24,287 nt of DNA from a virus: positions 1 through 24,287 of the IMG/VR virus record IMGVR_UViG_3300046459_000491; one strand, written 5' to 3'. A program made the position numbers and the translations under genes. Under the pieces are notes generated by a model. That model was not told the DNA's origin, did not search any database, and saw only the letters and a list, made by a program, of their open reading frames with translations. Shown here piece by piece: positions 13,068 to 20,237 of the stretch (position 1 is its first letter; every line of letters begins with the position of its first letter).

Positions 13068-13645
13068 CCACCACCGACCACGACGCCTGGCGAGCCGAGG
13101 CCCAAGCCGAAGCCGTCGCCAACCGCCTCCAAGCCTTCCTCGACCGCCGCCCCGCCGCCTTCGAAGAACCCGGTCAGCTCCGGGCCGACGTCCGCACCTG
13201 GATGGACGGCTACCTGGCCGGCCGCCACGGATCACTCATCCTCACCGGCGAGATCGGCACCACCAAGACGTGGCACCTGTGGAAGCTCAACGAAACCCTC
13301 CTCCGCCGCGGCTGGCAGGGCCTGTTCCGCATCGCCACCACCTACGACGTCAAGGTCGCCACCGACCGGCCCGTCGACCACGAGGCGCTCACCCGATGGC
13401 GCGAGGCGGACCTGTACGCCATCGACGACCTCGGGGCCCGCGCCGTCAACGACTGGACAGCCGACGCCATCAGCGAACTCATCGACAGCCGCTGGCAGAA
13501 CCGCCGGCCGACCGTCATCGCAACGAACCTGACGACCGGCGAACTCCGCAACGTCCTCGGCGACCGCGCCGCCTCACGCATCGGCGACGGCGCCACCGTC
13601 GCCCGCTTCACCGGCGCCGACCGCAGGAAGGGCAACACCCAGTGA
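13064..13645 (+). CDS. DnaC-like helicase loader ATPase
   Basis: A 193-residue AAA+ ATPase expected to load the DnaB helicase at the phage origin. The Walker A motif is GEIGTTKT at 62-69, with Thr where Gly is common before Lys. Walker B is LYAIDD at 117-122, a sensor I is ATNLT at 153-157, and DRAASRI near 168 offers an arginine finger. The length is shorter than E. coli DnaC, and the N-terminal helical part (residues 1-50) would contact the helicase. The ATG at 13064 overlaps the initiator stop by 4 nt, and the stop overlaps the GTG of dnaB. This order fits initiation, loading and unwinding. Similarity to IstB-type ATPases is expected, but the place in the operon favours a loader. Confidence 0.82.
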   Translation: MTTTDHDAWRAEAQAEAVANRLQAFLDRRPAAFEEPGQLRADVRTWMDGYLAGRHGSLILTGEIGTTKTWHLWKLNETLLRRGWQGLFRIATTYDVKVATDRPVDHEALTRWREADLYAIDDLGARAVNDWTADAISELIDSRWQNRRPTVIATNLTTGELRNVLGDRAASRIGDGATVARFTGADRRKGNTQ

Positions 13646-15003
13646 CCCACGAAGACTTCGAGCCCGAGCCGCACCGCGAATCCCGGACCCCTCACGACCT
13701 GGCCGCCGAGATGGCCACCCTCGCCTCGATGCTCCTGTCACGCGACGCGATCGCCGACGTCACCGAGATCATCAAGAACCCGGCCGACTTCTACCGGCCC
13801 GCCCACCAGACGATCTTCAGCGCGATCGTGGTCCGCTACCTCGACGGTGCACCCGTCGACCCGATCGTCCTGGCCGACGACCTGACCAAGACCGGCGACC
13901 TCAGCCGAGTAGGAGGCGCCTCCTACCTGCACCACCTCGTCCAGCAGGTGCCGAGCGCCACGAGCGGCGAGTACTACGCCGAGATCGTCCGCGAGAAGGC
14001 CGTCCTGCGGAACCTGCAGTCCGCCTGCAACCGCACCCTGCACGTCATCGCCGACGGCACCGCCGAGACTGGTGAACTCCTCGACGACCTGCGAGCCGAG
14101 GTCGACGGCATCGCCGACGACACCAGCCGCGGAGACGAAGACACCCTCATCGGCGCCGACGGCGAAGACTTCCTGGAGCAGCTGGAAGAGCTGCAGAAGA
14201 ACGGGCCGGCCCGCGGAGTGAAGACCGGATTCACGGACTTCGACTCGCTGACCAACGGCCTCCAGCCCGGCCAGTTGATCGTCATCGCCGCGCGTCCCGC
14301 CATCGGCAAGTCCACGCTCGGCACCGACATCGTCCGCCACGCGACGATCGTCGAAGGACTGCCGGCCGTGTTCTTCAGCCTGGAGATGTCCCGCACCGAG
14401 CTGAAGATGAAGATCGCCTCCGCTCAGGCGCGTGTCGCCCTGCACCACCTGCAGAGCCAGAACGGCATGACGGACGACGACTGGACGCGCCTCGCCAAAG
14501 CCTGGCCGATGATCAACGCCGCGCCGCTCGACATCGTCGACGACGCCGGACTGACGCTGACGAAAATCCGATCGCACTGCCGGCGCATCAAACGCAAGCG
14601 GGACCTGCGGCTCGTCGTCATCGACTACCTCCAGCTCATGGAGGGCGAGATGTCCGGACGCAGCGAAAACCGGCAGCAGGAAGTCGCGAAGATCAGCCGA
14701 AGTCTGAAGAAGCTCGCCGCAGAGCTCCAGGTCCCCGTGATCGCCATGTCGCAGCTGAACCGCGGCGCCGAACAGCGCACCGACAAGAAGCCCCTGCTGT
14801 CCGACCTTCGGGAATCCGGGGCCATCGAGCAGGACGCCAACATGGTGATCCTTCTCCACCGCGAAGACGCCTACGACCGCGAGAGCCCCCGGGCCGGCGA
14901 AGCCGACTTCATCGTCGCCAAGAACCGCGGCGGCCCCACCGCGACCATCACGACCGCGTTCCAAGGCCACTACAGCCGCTTCGTCGACATGGCGCAGACA
15001 TGA
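13642..15003 (+). CDS. dnaB: Replicative DNA helicase, DnaB family
   Basis: A 453-residue hexameric helicase, normal length for the family. Residues 15-125 are the DnaB N-domain (AAEMATLASMLLSRDAIADV, YRPAHQTIFSAIV). Residues 190-453 are the RecA-like motor: Walker A ARPAIGKST at 217-225, FFSLEMS at 244-250, Walker B VVIDYLQLM with D328, SQLNR at 370-374, and the LRESGAIEQDAN motif at 389-400. All catalytic motifs look intact. The GTG at 13642 overlaps the loader stop by 4 nt. The frame is open upstream to 12277 only as a shadow of other genes. It gives the phage its own helicase. Confidence 0.95.
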   Translation: MTHEDFEPEPHRESRTPHDLAAEMATLASMLLSRDAIADVTEIIKNPADFYRPAHQTIFSAIVVRYLDGAPVDPIVLADDLTKTGDLSRVGGASYLHHLVQQVPSATSGEYYAEIVREKAVLRNLQSACNRTLHVIADGTAETGELLDDLRAEVDGIADDTSRGDEDTLIGADGEDFLEQLEELQKNGPARGVKTGFTDFDSLTNGLQPGQLIVIAARPAIGKSTLGTDIVRHATIVEGLPAVFFSLEMSRTELKMKIASAQARVALHHLQSQNGMTDDDWTRLAKAWPMINAAPLDIVDDAGLTLTKIRSHCRRIKRKRDLRLVVIDYLQLMEGEMSGRSENRQQEVAKISRSLKKLAAELQVPVIAMSQLNRGAEQRTDKKPLLSDLRESGAIEQDANMVILLHREDAYDRESPRAGEADFIVAKNRGGPTATITTAFQGHYSRFVDMAQT

Positions 15004-15188
15004 CCGACTCCTGCCCCAACTGCTGCGAGCGCGGCATAACCCCGGCCGCCGAACGACGTCGCGGCGACTCGATCGTCCACGGCTACCAGTGCCCCGCCTG
15101 CGGACACCAGTGGGCCACCAGCCGGCTCCTGTCGGCGTACTCCGAAGTCCACCGCGCCGCTGACCGCCGACGACGTCCCGCCGCTTGA
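15000..15188 (+). CDS. Small zinc-ribbon protein
   Basis: A 62-residue protein with a likely zinc ribbon: CPNCC at residues 5-9 and CPACGH at 31-36, joined by a basic loop. The C-terminus is Arg-rich. It would bind nucleic acid or a protein partner. The ATG at 15000 overlaps the dnaB stop by 4 nt, so it belongs to the replication operon. I do not know a specific function. Confidence 0.7.
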   Translation: MTDSCPNCCERGITPAAERRRGDSIVHGYQCPACGHQWATSRLLSAYSEVHRAADRRRRPAA

Positions 15189-15299
15189 CCTCGCCCGTTG
15201 ACCCGCGCCCACCCCTCCGCCGCCTGACCTGCCAACACGCCACCCCAACAACAGGTCCGCACCAACACCACACCGCCACTCACACCGGGAGAACACCCC

Positions 15300-15632
15300 A
15301 TGACCAGCACCCGAACCCCGTACTGCACCAAGATCCGCTACGGCATCACCGGCGCCCCGATCCTCACCGGCGACGAGATGGACGGCACCTTCGCCCCAGG
15401 CGTCGGCATCGTCCCGAACCTGATCGAACTCGTCTACAGCCCGGCCCGCGACGGCAAGCCCGCATCCGTCACCGCTTCCGTGACCGGCGCATGGACGCGC
15501 TTCGGCGAGCGCAACCCGGACGGGTTCGGCGGACAGATGACGACGCACTTCACCAAGAGCCTCGACTCCTGGCCCGCCTGGCTCGCCACCGAGGCCCGCC
15601 TCCACGACCCCGCTGTCGTTTCCGCCCGTTGA
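15300..15632 (+). CDS. Hypothetical phage protein
   Basis: A 110-residue protein. It looks beta-rich, with a GVGIVPNLIELVYSPARDGK strand pair in the middle and Trp-rich segments later (TGAWTRFGERNPDGFGGQM). There is no metal motif or membrane span. The ATG at 15300 has GGGAG at 15287-15291. A Pro/Thr-coding, low-feature gap of 111 bases precedes it, in which I see no gene. The function is unknown. Confidence 0.65.
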   Translation: MTSTRTPYCTKIRYGITGAPILTGDEMDGTFAPGVGIVPNLIELVYSPARDGKPASVTASVTGAWTRFGERNPDGFGGQMTTHFTKSLDSWPAWLATEARLHDPAVVSAR

Positions 15633-15678
15633 CCCCCACCCCCGCACCACCACACCCCTGAAAGGCCAGGCCAAGACC

Positions 15679-15879
15679 ATGACCATCGACGAGGAAGAGC
15701 GCGAGGCACGCGCTACCGCGATCGCTCAACTTCTGAGCTCCGCCGAGACCGCGACCGAGATGAACGCGCTCACCCGCGTCGGAATCCGCTCCGGATTCCT
15801 CTGGCGCTGCCCGCGCTGCAAGGAACCCCAGTACGCCAACCGGGACGCCTGCTGCGGCCAACCGCGGCCCGCTGTCTGA
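15679..15879 (+). CDS. Small Cys-containing hypothetical protein
   Basis: A 66-residue protein. The first half is an acidic helix (EEEREARATAIAQLLSSAET), and the second half has CPRCKEP at residues 44-50 and CCGQ near 58. The four cysteines could hold one zinc. The ATG at 15679 has only a weak GAAAGG upstream. The function is unknown. Confidence 0.55.
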   Translation: MTIDEEEREARATAIAQLLSSAETATEMNALTRVGIRSGFLWRCPRCKEPQYANRDACCGQPRPAV

Positions 15880-15961
15880 CCGTCTGCCGCGGCTACCCGG
15901 ACACGGGACACCCGACAGACCCCACCCACACCCAGACCCGCTGACCAACACGGAGACGACC

Positions 15962-16468
15962 ATGACCCAGCCCCTCACCGAGCAGCAGCTCGACGACATC
16001 GAAGCCCGCACCAACGCCGCCACCCCCGGACCGTGGGGCGTCTACACGTTCGGCGGCGACAGCCTCATCGAGATCGCCGCCGACCTGGAAGACACCGGCT
16101 GCGGCTACCGCGCCCGACGCACCATCGCCCGCTTCGAGGACGAGCCCCTCGACAACGACCCGGCGCACAGCGAGTGGACGGCGGAGGAGGACTGGGTGCA
16201 GGTCCGGGCGGATGCCGCGTTCGTCGCCCACGCCCCCGAGGACGTGCGTGCGCTGCTCGCCGAGATCCGCCGGCTGAATGCCGCGCTCACGCAGATCCGG
16301 CACCTGCACAAGGACTCCCCGATGGGCCCCTGCCCCGTCTGCATCGACGCTGACGCGGCCGCGGCGGGCGGTGACGGCCTCGTGCCCTACCCGTGCCCGA
16401 CGGGCCGTCTCGCGGGCGCCCAGGACTGCGACCCGCCGCACGTGCGCGCTGCCGCCCCGTCCGCATGA
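15962..16468 (+). CDS. Hypothetical phage protein, LTEQQLDDIEARTNAATPGPW type
   Basis: A 168-residue protein. The start (TEQQLDDIEARTNAATPGPW) and the middle (VAHAPEDVRALLAEIRRLNA) match a pattern I recall from many actinophage early genes. Residues 120-135 have CPVCIDAD, and other cysteines follow. It lacks membrane segments. The ATG at 15962 has a CGGAG ribosome site. The role is unknown, but this type is usually an early, non-essential phage protein. Confidence 0.7.
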   Translation: MTQPLTEQQLDDIEARTNAATPGPWGVYTFGGDSLIEIAADLEDTGCGYRARRTIARFEDEPLDNDPAHSEWTAEEDWVQVRADAAFVAHAPEDVRALLAEIRRLNAALTQIRHLHKDSPMGPCPVCIDADAAAAGGDGLVPYPCPTGRLAGAQDCDPPHVRAAAPSA

Positions 16469-16506
16469 CCACGCAGCACGGGCCCACACCGATCAAGGAG
16501 ACGACC

Positions 16507-16872
16507 ATGACCGACGACACCCACGTCCAGCACACCTGGCAACTCGCCCGCGGCAGCGACGAGATCACCATCGACCTGTGGACCGACGGCTACAGCGTCC
16601 GCGTTGACGGCGGCGACCACGACGACTCCGAGGGCGGACGCACCGACGTCGACCGGCTCCTCGCCAAGTACCAGGCCGTCGGCTACCGGACCGTGAGGGA
16701 CTACCCGGTCAACGACCCCGAGGACACGTCCGCCGACGAGCCGGCCGACAAGCCGGACGGATGCCCCGAGTGCGGCAGCCCCGTCGAGCACGCCTCCAAC
16801 CACATCGCTGACCACCGTCAGGGCGACGCGTGGCTGTGCACCGGCTGCCGGTGGGGCGAGTGGATCGCCTGA
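16507..16872 (+). CDS. Hypothetical phage protein with zinc-ribbon end
   Basis: A 121-residue protein. The first 55 residues are beta-like and acidic, followed by a linker rich in Asp, Glu and Pro. The end is a zinc ribbon: CPECGSP near residue 86 and CTGCRWGEW near 112. The ATG at 16507 has a clean AAGGAG 6 bases away (16495-16500). A terminator-like hairpin follows the stop by 16 bases. The function is unknown. Confidence 0.68.
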   Translation: MTDDTHVQHTWQLARGSDEITIDLWTDGYSVRVDGGDHDDSEGGRTDVDRLLAKYQAVGYRTVRDYPVNDPEDTSADEPADKPDGCPECGSPVEHASNHIADHRQGDAWLCTGCRWGEWIA

Positions 16873-16888
16873 CCGCCTCACGCAGCAC

Positions 16889-16915
16889 GGCGGCCCCGCT
16901 CGAACCGGGGCCGCC
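16889..16915 (+). terminator. Hairpin after the zinc-ribbon gene
   Basis: A perfect 10-bp stem (GGCGGCCCCG at 16889-16898 with 16906-16915) and a 7-base loop, in the gap before the next gene. It lacks a T-run but resembles the other hairpins at gene-block borders here. Confidence 0.6.
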
Positions 16916-16953
16916 GCCCGCCCATCATCCGACACCCCGACTTGGAGCCCCGC

Positions 16954-17526
16954 ATGACCGACACCACCAACCCACAAGCCGACGAGCTTTCCGTCGCCCG
17001 CGCCACGAACCAGCGCCTCAACGCCCGAGCGCAGCGGCTGGAAGCCGAACTCGCCGCCTACCGCCGGGCCGTGGCGCAATGGGAGATCAGCGACCAGATG
17101 ACCTACGTGCCGCTGCGCTCCCTCGCCGCGATTGCCACGGCTGCTGGACTGGCCGTGCCCGAGCAGTGGGAGCTGCACTACCAGCGGCTCCAGCGCGCCG
17201 AGGCCGCCGCCGTCCCGGTCCCGGCGTCCGCACCCACCGACCGGGCCGCCCTGCTCGCTGAGGCCATCCGACGCGTCGAGGACCCGAAGGAGCGAGCGAG
17301 CACCGTGGGCTCCGGACTGGGGTGGGAGTCCGCGCGGGACGTGCTGCGCCGCATGGCCGACGCCGTGCCCGTGTCCGGCCCGGGTGGTGCAGCCGACGAG
17401 ACACGGGCGCCGTGCGGGCGGTCCTCCGCGATGCCGACCCCGTGCTCGGCCGGCGACCACTGCTGTACCGGACCCAGTAAGGCACAGCAGCCCGCCGCCG
17501 TAGCCCAGCCCGACGGGGAGGCCTGA
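16954..17526 (+). CDS. Hypothetical phage protein, helical N-terminal part
   Basis: A 190-residue protein. Residues 10-40 are a coiled-coil-like helix (RATNQRLNARAQRLEAELAA). The end has scattered Cys (CGRSS, CSAGDHCC) in a low-complexity context. I take ATG 16954 because TTGGAG at 16942-16947 is a good ribosome site; the longer TTG start at 16942 is that same site. Its stop precedes the next ATG by 3 bases. The function is unknown. Confidence 0.6.
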   Translation: MTDTTNPQADELSVARATNQRLNARAQRLEAELAAYRRAVAQWEISDQMTYVPLRSLAAIATAAGLAVPEQWELHYQRLQRAEAAAVPVPASAPTDRAALLAEAIRRVEDPKERASTVGSGLGWESARDVLRRMADAVPVSGPGGAADETRAPCGRSSAMPTPCSAGDHCCTGPSKAQQPAAVAQPDGEA

Positions 17527-17529
17527 CCC

Positions 17530-17937
17530 ATGGCCGAGCCCTACGTCCGACCCACCCGCTACGCCGTGAACCTGCTGCCCGAAACCAGCATGTACGCCCC
17601 CGTCTTCGAGATCACCGTCGAATACGAGGGCCGCGGCCAGTGGGCGATCCGCCACCTCGGCTGGTGCCTCGGCCATGAAGGCGCCTGGGACTACGAACGA
17701 CGCCCGTCCGCACGCGAGGACGACTGGATCGCCATCCACCGCTTCGACCTCGACACCGCGCTGCGCCTGGCGAAGCAGCAGGCGCCGCTGGTGACGGTGA
17801 ACGGGGCCACGGCTGTCGACGTCCTGGCCCAACTCGGCGAGGCGCCCACCTCGTGCAACCACCGGCCGGCCCACTGCTGGGGCTGCCCCGGCGGCTGCAC
17901 CTCATGCCGATGCCACACCGACCAGGAGCAGCCGTGA
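17530..17937 (+). CDS. Hypothetical phage protein with Cys-rich end
   Basis: A 135-residue protein. The body is beta-like with many aromatic residues (VFEITVEYEGRGQWAIRHLG). Residues 108-129 contain CNHRPAHCWGCPGGCTSCRC, dense with Cys and His, so zinc binding is likely. The ATG at 17530 follows a GGGGAGG site at 17514-17520. The stop overlaps the GTG of the next regulator by 4 nt. The function is unknown. Confidence 0.65.
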   Translation: MAEPYVRPTRYAVNLLPETSMYAPVFEITVEYEGRGQWAIRHLGWCLGHEGAWDYERRPSAREDDWIAIHRFDLDTALRLAKQQAPLVTVNGATAVDVLAQLGEAPTSCNHRPAHCWGCPGGCTSCRCHTDQEQP

Positions 17938-18161
17938 CAGCCGAAGACACTCTCCGAGAGCAGACCCGGGCCACCCTCAAGGCGGCCGGCATCAGCCAGG
18001 CCGAGGCATGCCGCCGCCTCGGGATCAGCACCAAGTACATGAGCCAGATGCTGACTGGCCGGGCTCCGCTCACGCTGCCGTGGGCGGAGCGGATCGTCGC
18101 GCTGTGCGGGCGGCGGGTCGTGACTGCCGTCAAGCGCCAGCCCAAGAAGCCGACCCCGTGA
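17934..18161 (+). CDS. Cro-like XRE regulator
   Basis: A 75-residue protein with a typical Cro/C1-type helix-turn-helix at residues 18-44: AGISQAEACRRLGISTKYMS, then QMLTGRAPL. A basic tail follows (KRQPKKP). Such small proteins repress or modulate phage promoters. The GTG at 17934 overlaps the previous stop by 4 nt, and the stop overlaps the next GTG. It sits in the accessory block far from the antirepressor gene, so it may control a local operon. Confidence 0.75.
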   Translation: MTAEDTLREQTRATLKAAGISQAEACRRLGISTKYMSQMLTGRAPLTLPWAERIVALCGRRVVTAVKRQPKKPTP

Positions 18162-18436
18162 CCGGCCCCCTGTTCGGTGAGGCGGTGACCGTCCTGTTCG
18201 TCACCTGCCGCGCCCTCGCCGCGTGGGTGATCGCCGCCGCGTTCGTCGTGACGGTCTGCCTGTACACGGTGGTCCTCACCGGAGCGTGGGCCACCCGGAA
18301 GGCGTGGCGTGCCGCCAGACGGGACAGAACGGTGCCTCTCGCGGCCTCGCAGCCCGAATGCGACCCGCACGCCACCAACACCCCCACGACGCCCACAGTG
18401 CCCGCGTGGGCCCGCGCAGACAAGGAAGCCGCATGA
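18158..18436 (+). CDS. Small membrane protein
   Basis: A 92-residue protein with a long hydrophobic stretch at residues 7-46 (AVTVLFVTCRALAAWVIAAA, FVVTVCLYTVVLTGAW). It could be one long or two short membrane helices. A basic cluster (RKAWRAARRDR) follows and then a Pro/Thr-rich tail, so the tail is probably cytoplasmic. The GTG at 18158 overlaps the previous stop. The function is unknown. Confidence 0.6.
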   Translation: MTGPLFGEAVTVLFVTCRALAAWVIAAAFVVTVCLYTVVLTGAWATRKAWRAARRDRTVPLAASQPECDPHATNTPTTPTVPAWARADKEAA

Positions 18437-18753
18437 CCAACCGCTACGACACCGACCCCGCCGCCCTCGCCTGGGCACGCGCCAAAGTCCAAGCCGAGAT
18501 CGACCGCTGCAACGACTTCACCACCAGCGCACTCGCCGCCGGGAAGCCCGAGCAGGCCGACATGTGGCGCCGCCTCGCCAACCGCATGCAGCGCACCCTC
18601 GTCGGCAACGAGGACTGCGTGATCGCCGCGTTCGACGAACGCCTGCCCGCCATGGCGAAGGCCGTCGACCACAGCATCCCGCCCGCCATCGACCGCGCCA
18701 TCCGACGCGACCACAGCCTGTGCGGCAAGTACCCCTGCTCGGACTGCCGATGA
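18433..18753 (+). CDS. Hypothetical helical phage protein
   Basis: A 106-residue protein, mainly helical (ALAWARAKVQAEIDRCNDFT, MWRRLANRMQRTLVG). It ends with a Cys pair (CGKYPCSDC) like the short Cys endings of neighbours. The ATG at 18433 has AAGGAAG upstream and overlaps the previous stop by 4 nt. No catalytic motif is seen. Confidence 0.65.
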   Translation: MTNRYDTDPAALAWARAKVQAEIDRCNDFTTSALAAGKPEQADMWRRLANRMQRTLVGNEDCVIAAFDERLPAMAKAVDHSIPPAIDRAIRRDHSLCGKYPCSDCR

Positions 18754-18878
18754 CCCGCGTCGACTGGGGCTGGGTCGCCACCGTCACCGTCATCGTCGCC
18801 CCGTTCGCCTACTGCGCCCTCACCACCATCCGACACACCTGGCACGCACTCACACACCGCAACCGGAGAACCCGATGA
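18750..18878 (+). CDS. Tiny single-span membrane protein
   Basis: A 42-residue protein with one hydrophobic helix, residues 6-26 (WGWVATVTVIVAPFAYCALT), and a basic tail (HRNRRTR). The ATG at 18750 overlaps the previous stop by 4 nt, and its stop overlaps the ATG of the next gene. This supports translation despite its size. The function is unknown. Confidence 0.5.
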   Translation: MTRVDWGWVATVTVIVAPFAYCALTTIRHTWHALTHRNRRTR

Positions 18879-19165
18879 CCAGCCACCCCACCCCCGACAA
18901 CCACCACCACTGGTGGTTGGTCACCGGCCGCTGGGACCGCCTCCACGCCATCCCCGGCACCGCCATCACCCCCGAGCAGATGCGGACCGCGATCGACGAC
19001 ATGCAGCCACTCCCCGCCCGCGCCGCCTGCCACCTCCGCCGCGAATGGCAGATGCCCGGCATCGCCTCCCGCCTCGTCCGCACCCGCTGCACCGCCTGCT
19101 GCCACGCCCTCGGCATTCCGACCGGACACGGCACACCCGCAAACAACACCAGGGACAACGCATGA
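18875..19165 (+). CDS. Hypothetical phage protein
   Basis: A 96-residue basic protein with a His/Trp-rich start (DNHHHWWLVTGRW) and a CTACCH motif near residue 72. It could bind a metal. The ATG at 18875 overlaps the previous stop, and the stop overlaps the next ATG by 4 nt. I do not recognise the family. Confidence 0.6.
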   Translation: MTSHPTPDNHHHWWLVTGRWDRLHAIPGTAITPEQMRTAIDDMQPLPARAACHLRREWQMPGIASRLVRTRCTACCHALGIPTGHGTPANNTRDNA

Positions 19166-19524
19166 CCGCCCCAGGCGGGGAGGCGGGCGTGACCGGGCGG
19201 GATCTCAGCGAGCGGGAGGCCGAGGTTCTCCGCCGGGCCGCGAACGGCGAGACGTACCGGCAGATGGCCAGCGACTGGGGCGTCGAGGAGATCACGGTCC
19301 GCACGACCGGGGCCCGCGTCTTGCGGAAGCTCGACGCCAACACCATCGCCCACGCCGTCCACCTCGCCCACAACGCTGGCCTGCTCCGCCGAGAACGCCA
19401 CGGCGACCACGCCGGCTACGCAGCCCACCTCTACCGAGGCGAAGAAGCCTGCGACCTGTGCAAGGCCGGGGAACGGGCCTACCGCAACGAGCGACGCAAC
19501 CAGCAACGAGAGAAGGCCGCATGA
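19162..19524 (+). CDS. LuxR-type HTH protein with C-terminal zinc-knuckle-like cassette
   Basis: A 120-residue regulator. Residues 14-75 match the LuxR/GerE helix-turn-helix (DLSEREAEVLRRAANGETYR, then VEEITVRTTGARVLRKLDAN). Residues 79-112 form a Cys cassette: RHGDHAGYAAHLYRGEEACD with C97 and C100 and a basic helix. The same cassette type occurs in the genes at 8522 and 9493. There is no receiver domain. The ATG at 19162 overlaps the previous stop, and the stop overlaps the next ATG. It probably binds DNA. Confidence 0.75.
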   Translation: MTAPGGEAGVTGRDLSEREAEVLRRAANGETYRQMASDWGVEEITVRTTGARVLRKLDANTIAHAVHLAHNAGLLRRERHGDHAGYAAHLYRGEEACDLCKAGERAYRNERRNQQREKAA

Positions 19525-19700
19525 CCACCCAGCCCCCGCCATGCCCCAACTGCAGTCGCCACGAGGCCGCCTTTGACCGCCTCCTGTCGCTGGTCACCGA
19601 GGACGGCTACCCCGCCATCTACGTCTCCCGGGAACGGATCCTCGCCGCCATCGACGGCGGACCGACCGCAGCCGAAGCAGCCAGCGACGACCGCACCTGA
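19521..19700 (+). CDS. Very small Cys-motif protein
   Basis: A 59-residue protein beginning with PCPNCSRHE, a Cys pair plus His, followed by helices (FDRLLSLVTEDGYPAIYVSR). The ATG at 19521 overlaps the previous stop by 4 nt. It ends 31 bases before the next gene. The function is unknown. Confidence 0.55.
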   Translation: MTTQPPPCPNCSRHEAAFDRLLSLVTEDGYPAIYVSRERILAAIDGGPTAAEAASDDRT

Positions 19701-19731
19701 CCCACCCGCACCGCCGCAAGGAGCCCCGCCG

Positions 19732-20130
19732 ATGTTCCTCGACGACACCCCACAGACCGAGCCCTGCGCCATCTGCGACAAGCCGTCCCGCACCCGCGTC
19801 CACCCCGGCTGCCGCGACCGCATCGCCGCCAACCTCCGTGCTCTGCCCGGCCTCTACCGGAGACTCGCCGACGCACTCCAGCCCGGACGGCGCGGCGGCG
19901 ACGGACGCTCCGCCACCCGCAACCCGCCCCTGCCGTGCAGCCTCGACAGCCTCGACCTCCGAGCCCGCGGCGGCATCGAAGGCGTCGTCGGCAGCTGGGC
20001 ACGCGATTTGTGCGAACGCGAGCAGTGGGACGTGCCCGACTACACCAGCGTTCAAGCCATCGTCGACTGGGTGTCTGTAAGCACTTCTTTGGGCTCCACT
20101 GCACCGACTGAAAGTGGCTCCACGGTGTAA
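19732..20130 (+). pseudogene. Phage Cys-motif protein truncated by the IS21-like insertion
   Basis: The first 114 residues read as an ordinary phage protein: CAICDKPSRTRVHPGC at 12-27, a LRALPGLYRRLADALQPGRR helix near 36, GIEGVVGSWARDLCEREQWD at 81-100 and AIVDW at 109-113. From memory, proteins of this kind in Streptomyces continue well past this point. Here the frame runs into the IS end after Val114, gains 18 Ser/Thr-rich residues and stops at 20130. The ATG at 19732 has AAGGAG at 19720-19725. The truncated protein may be made but is probably not functional. The downstream half is not in the window. Confidence 0.65.
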
Positions 20131-20150
20131 GAAGTTGATCTGGCTCCACT
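20072..20150 (+). repeat. Left-end repeats of the IS21-like element
   Basis: GGCTCCACT at 20092-20100, GTGGCTCCAC at 20114-20123 and GATCTGGCTCCACT at 20137-20150 are spaced about 25 bases apart. This fits the repeated transposase sites of IS21 ends. The stop of the broken phage gene lies inside this stretch. Confidence 0.65.
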
Positions 20151-20237
20151 CGGTGGGCGATGGGCGGAAGCCGGGTATAGGCCTCAGGGTGAGAGGGGGT
20201 CCTGACGCGATCGGCCGAGCCGTGAAAGGCTCGACGG

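Noticed and set aside
13738-15279. A reverse-strand frame of 513 codons opposite dnaB
   Set aside because: The forward strand has an unmistakable helicase with all motifs. The reverse product is a Val/Gly/Asp-rich shadow.
15185-15661. A forward frame starting with TTG that overlaps the stop of the zinc-ribbon gene by 4 nt
   Set aside because: The product is Arg/His/Pro-rich, and the overlapping frame at 15300 has a better ribosome site and normal composition.
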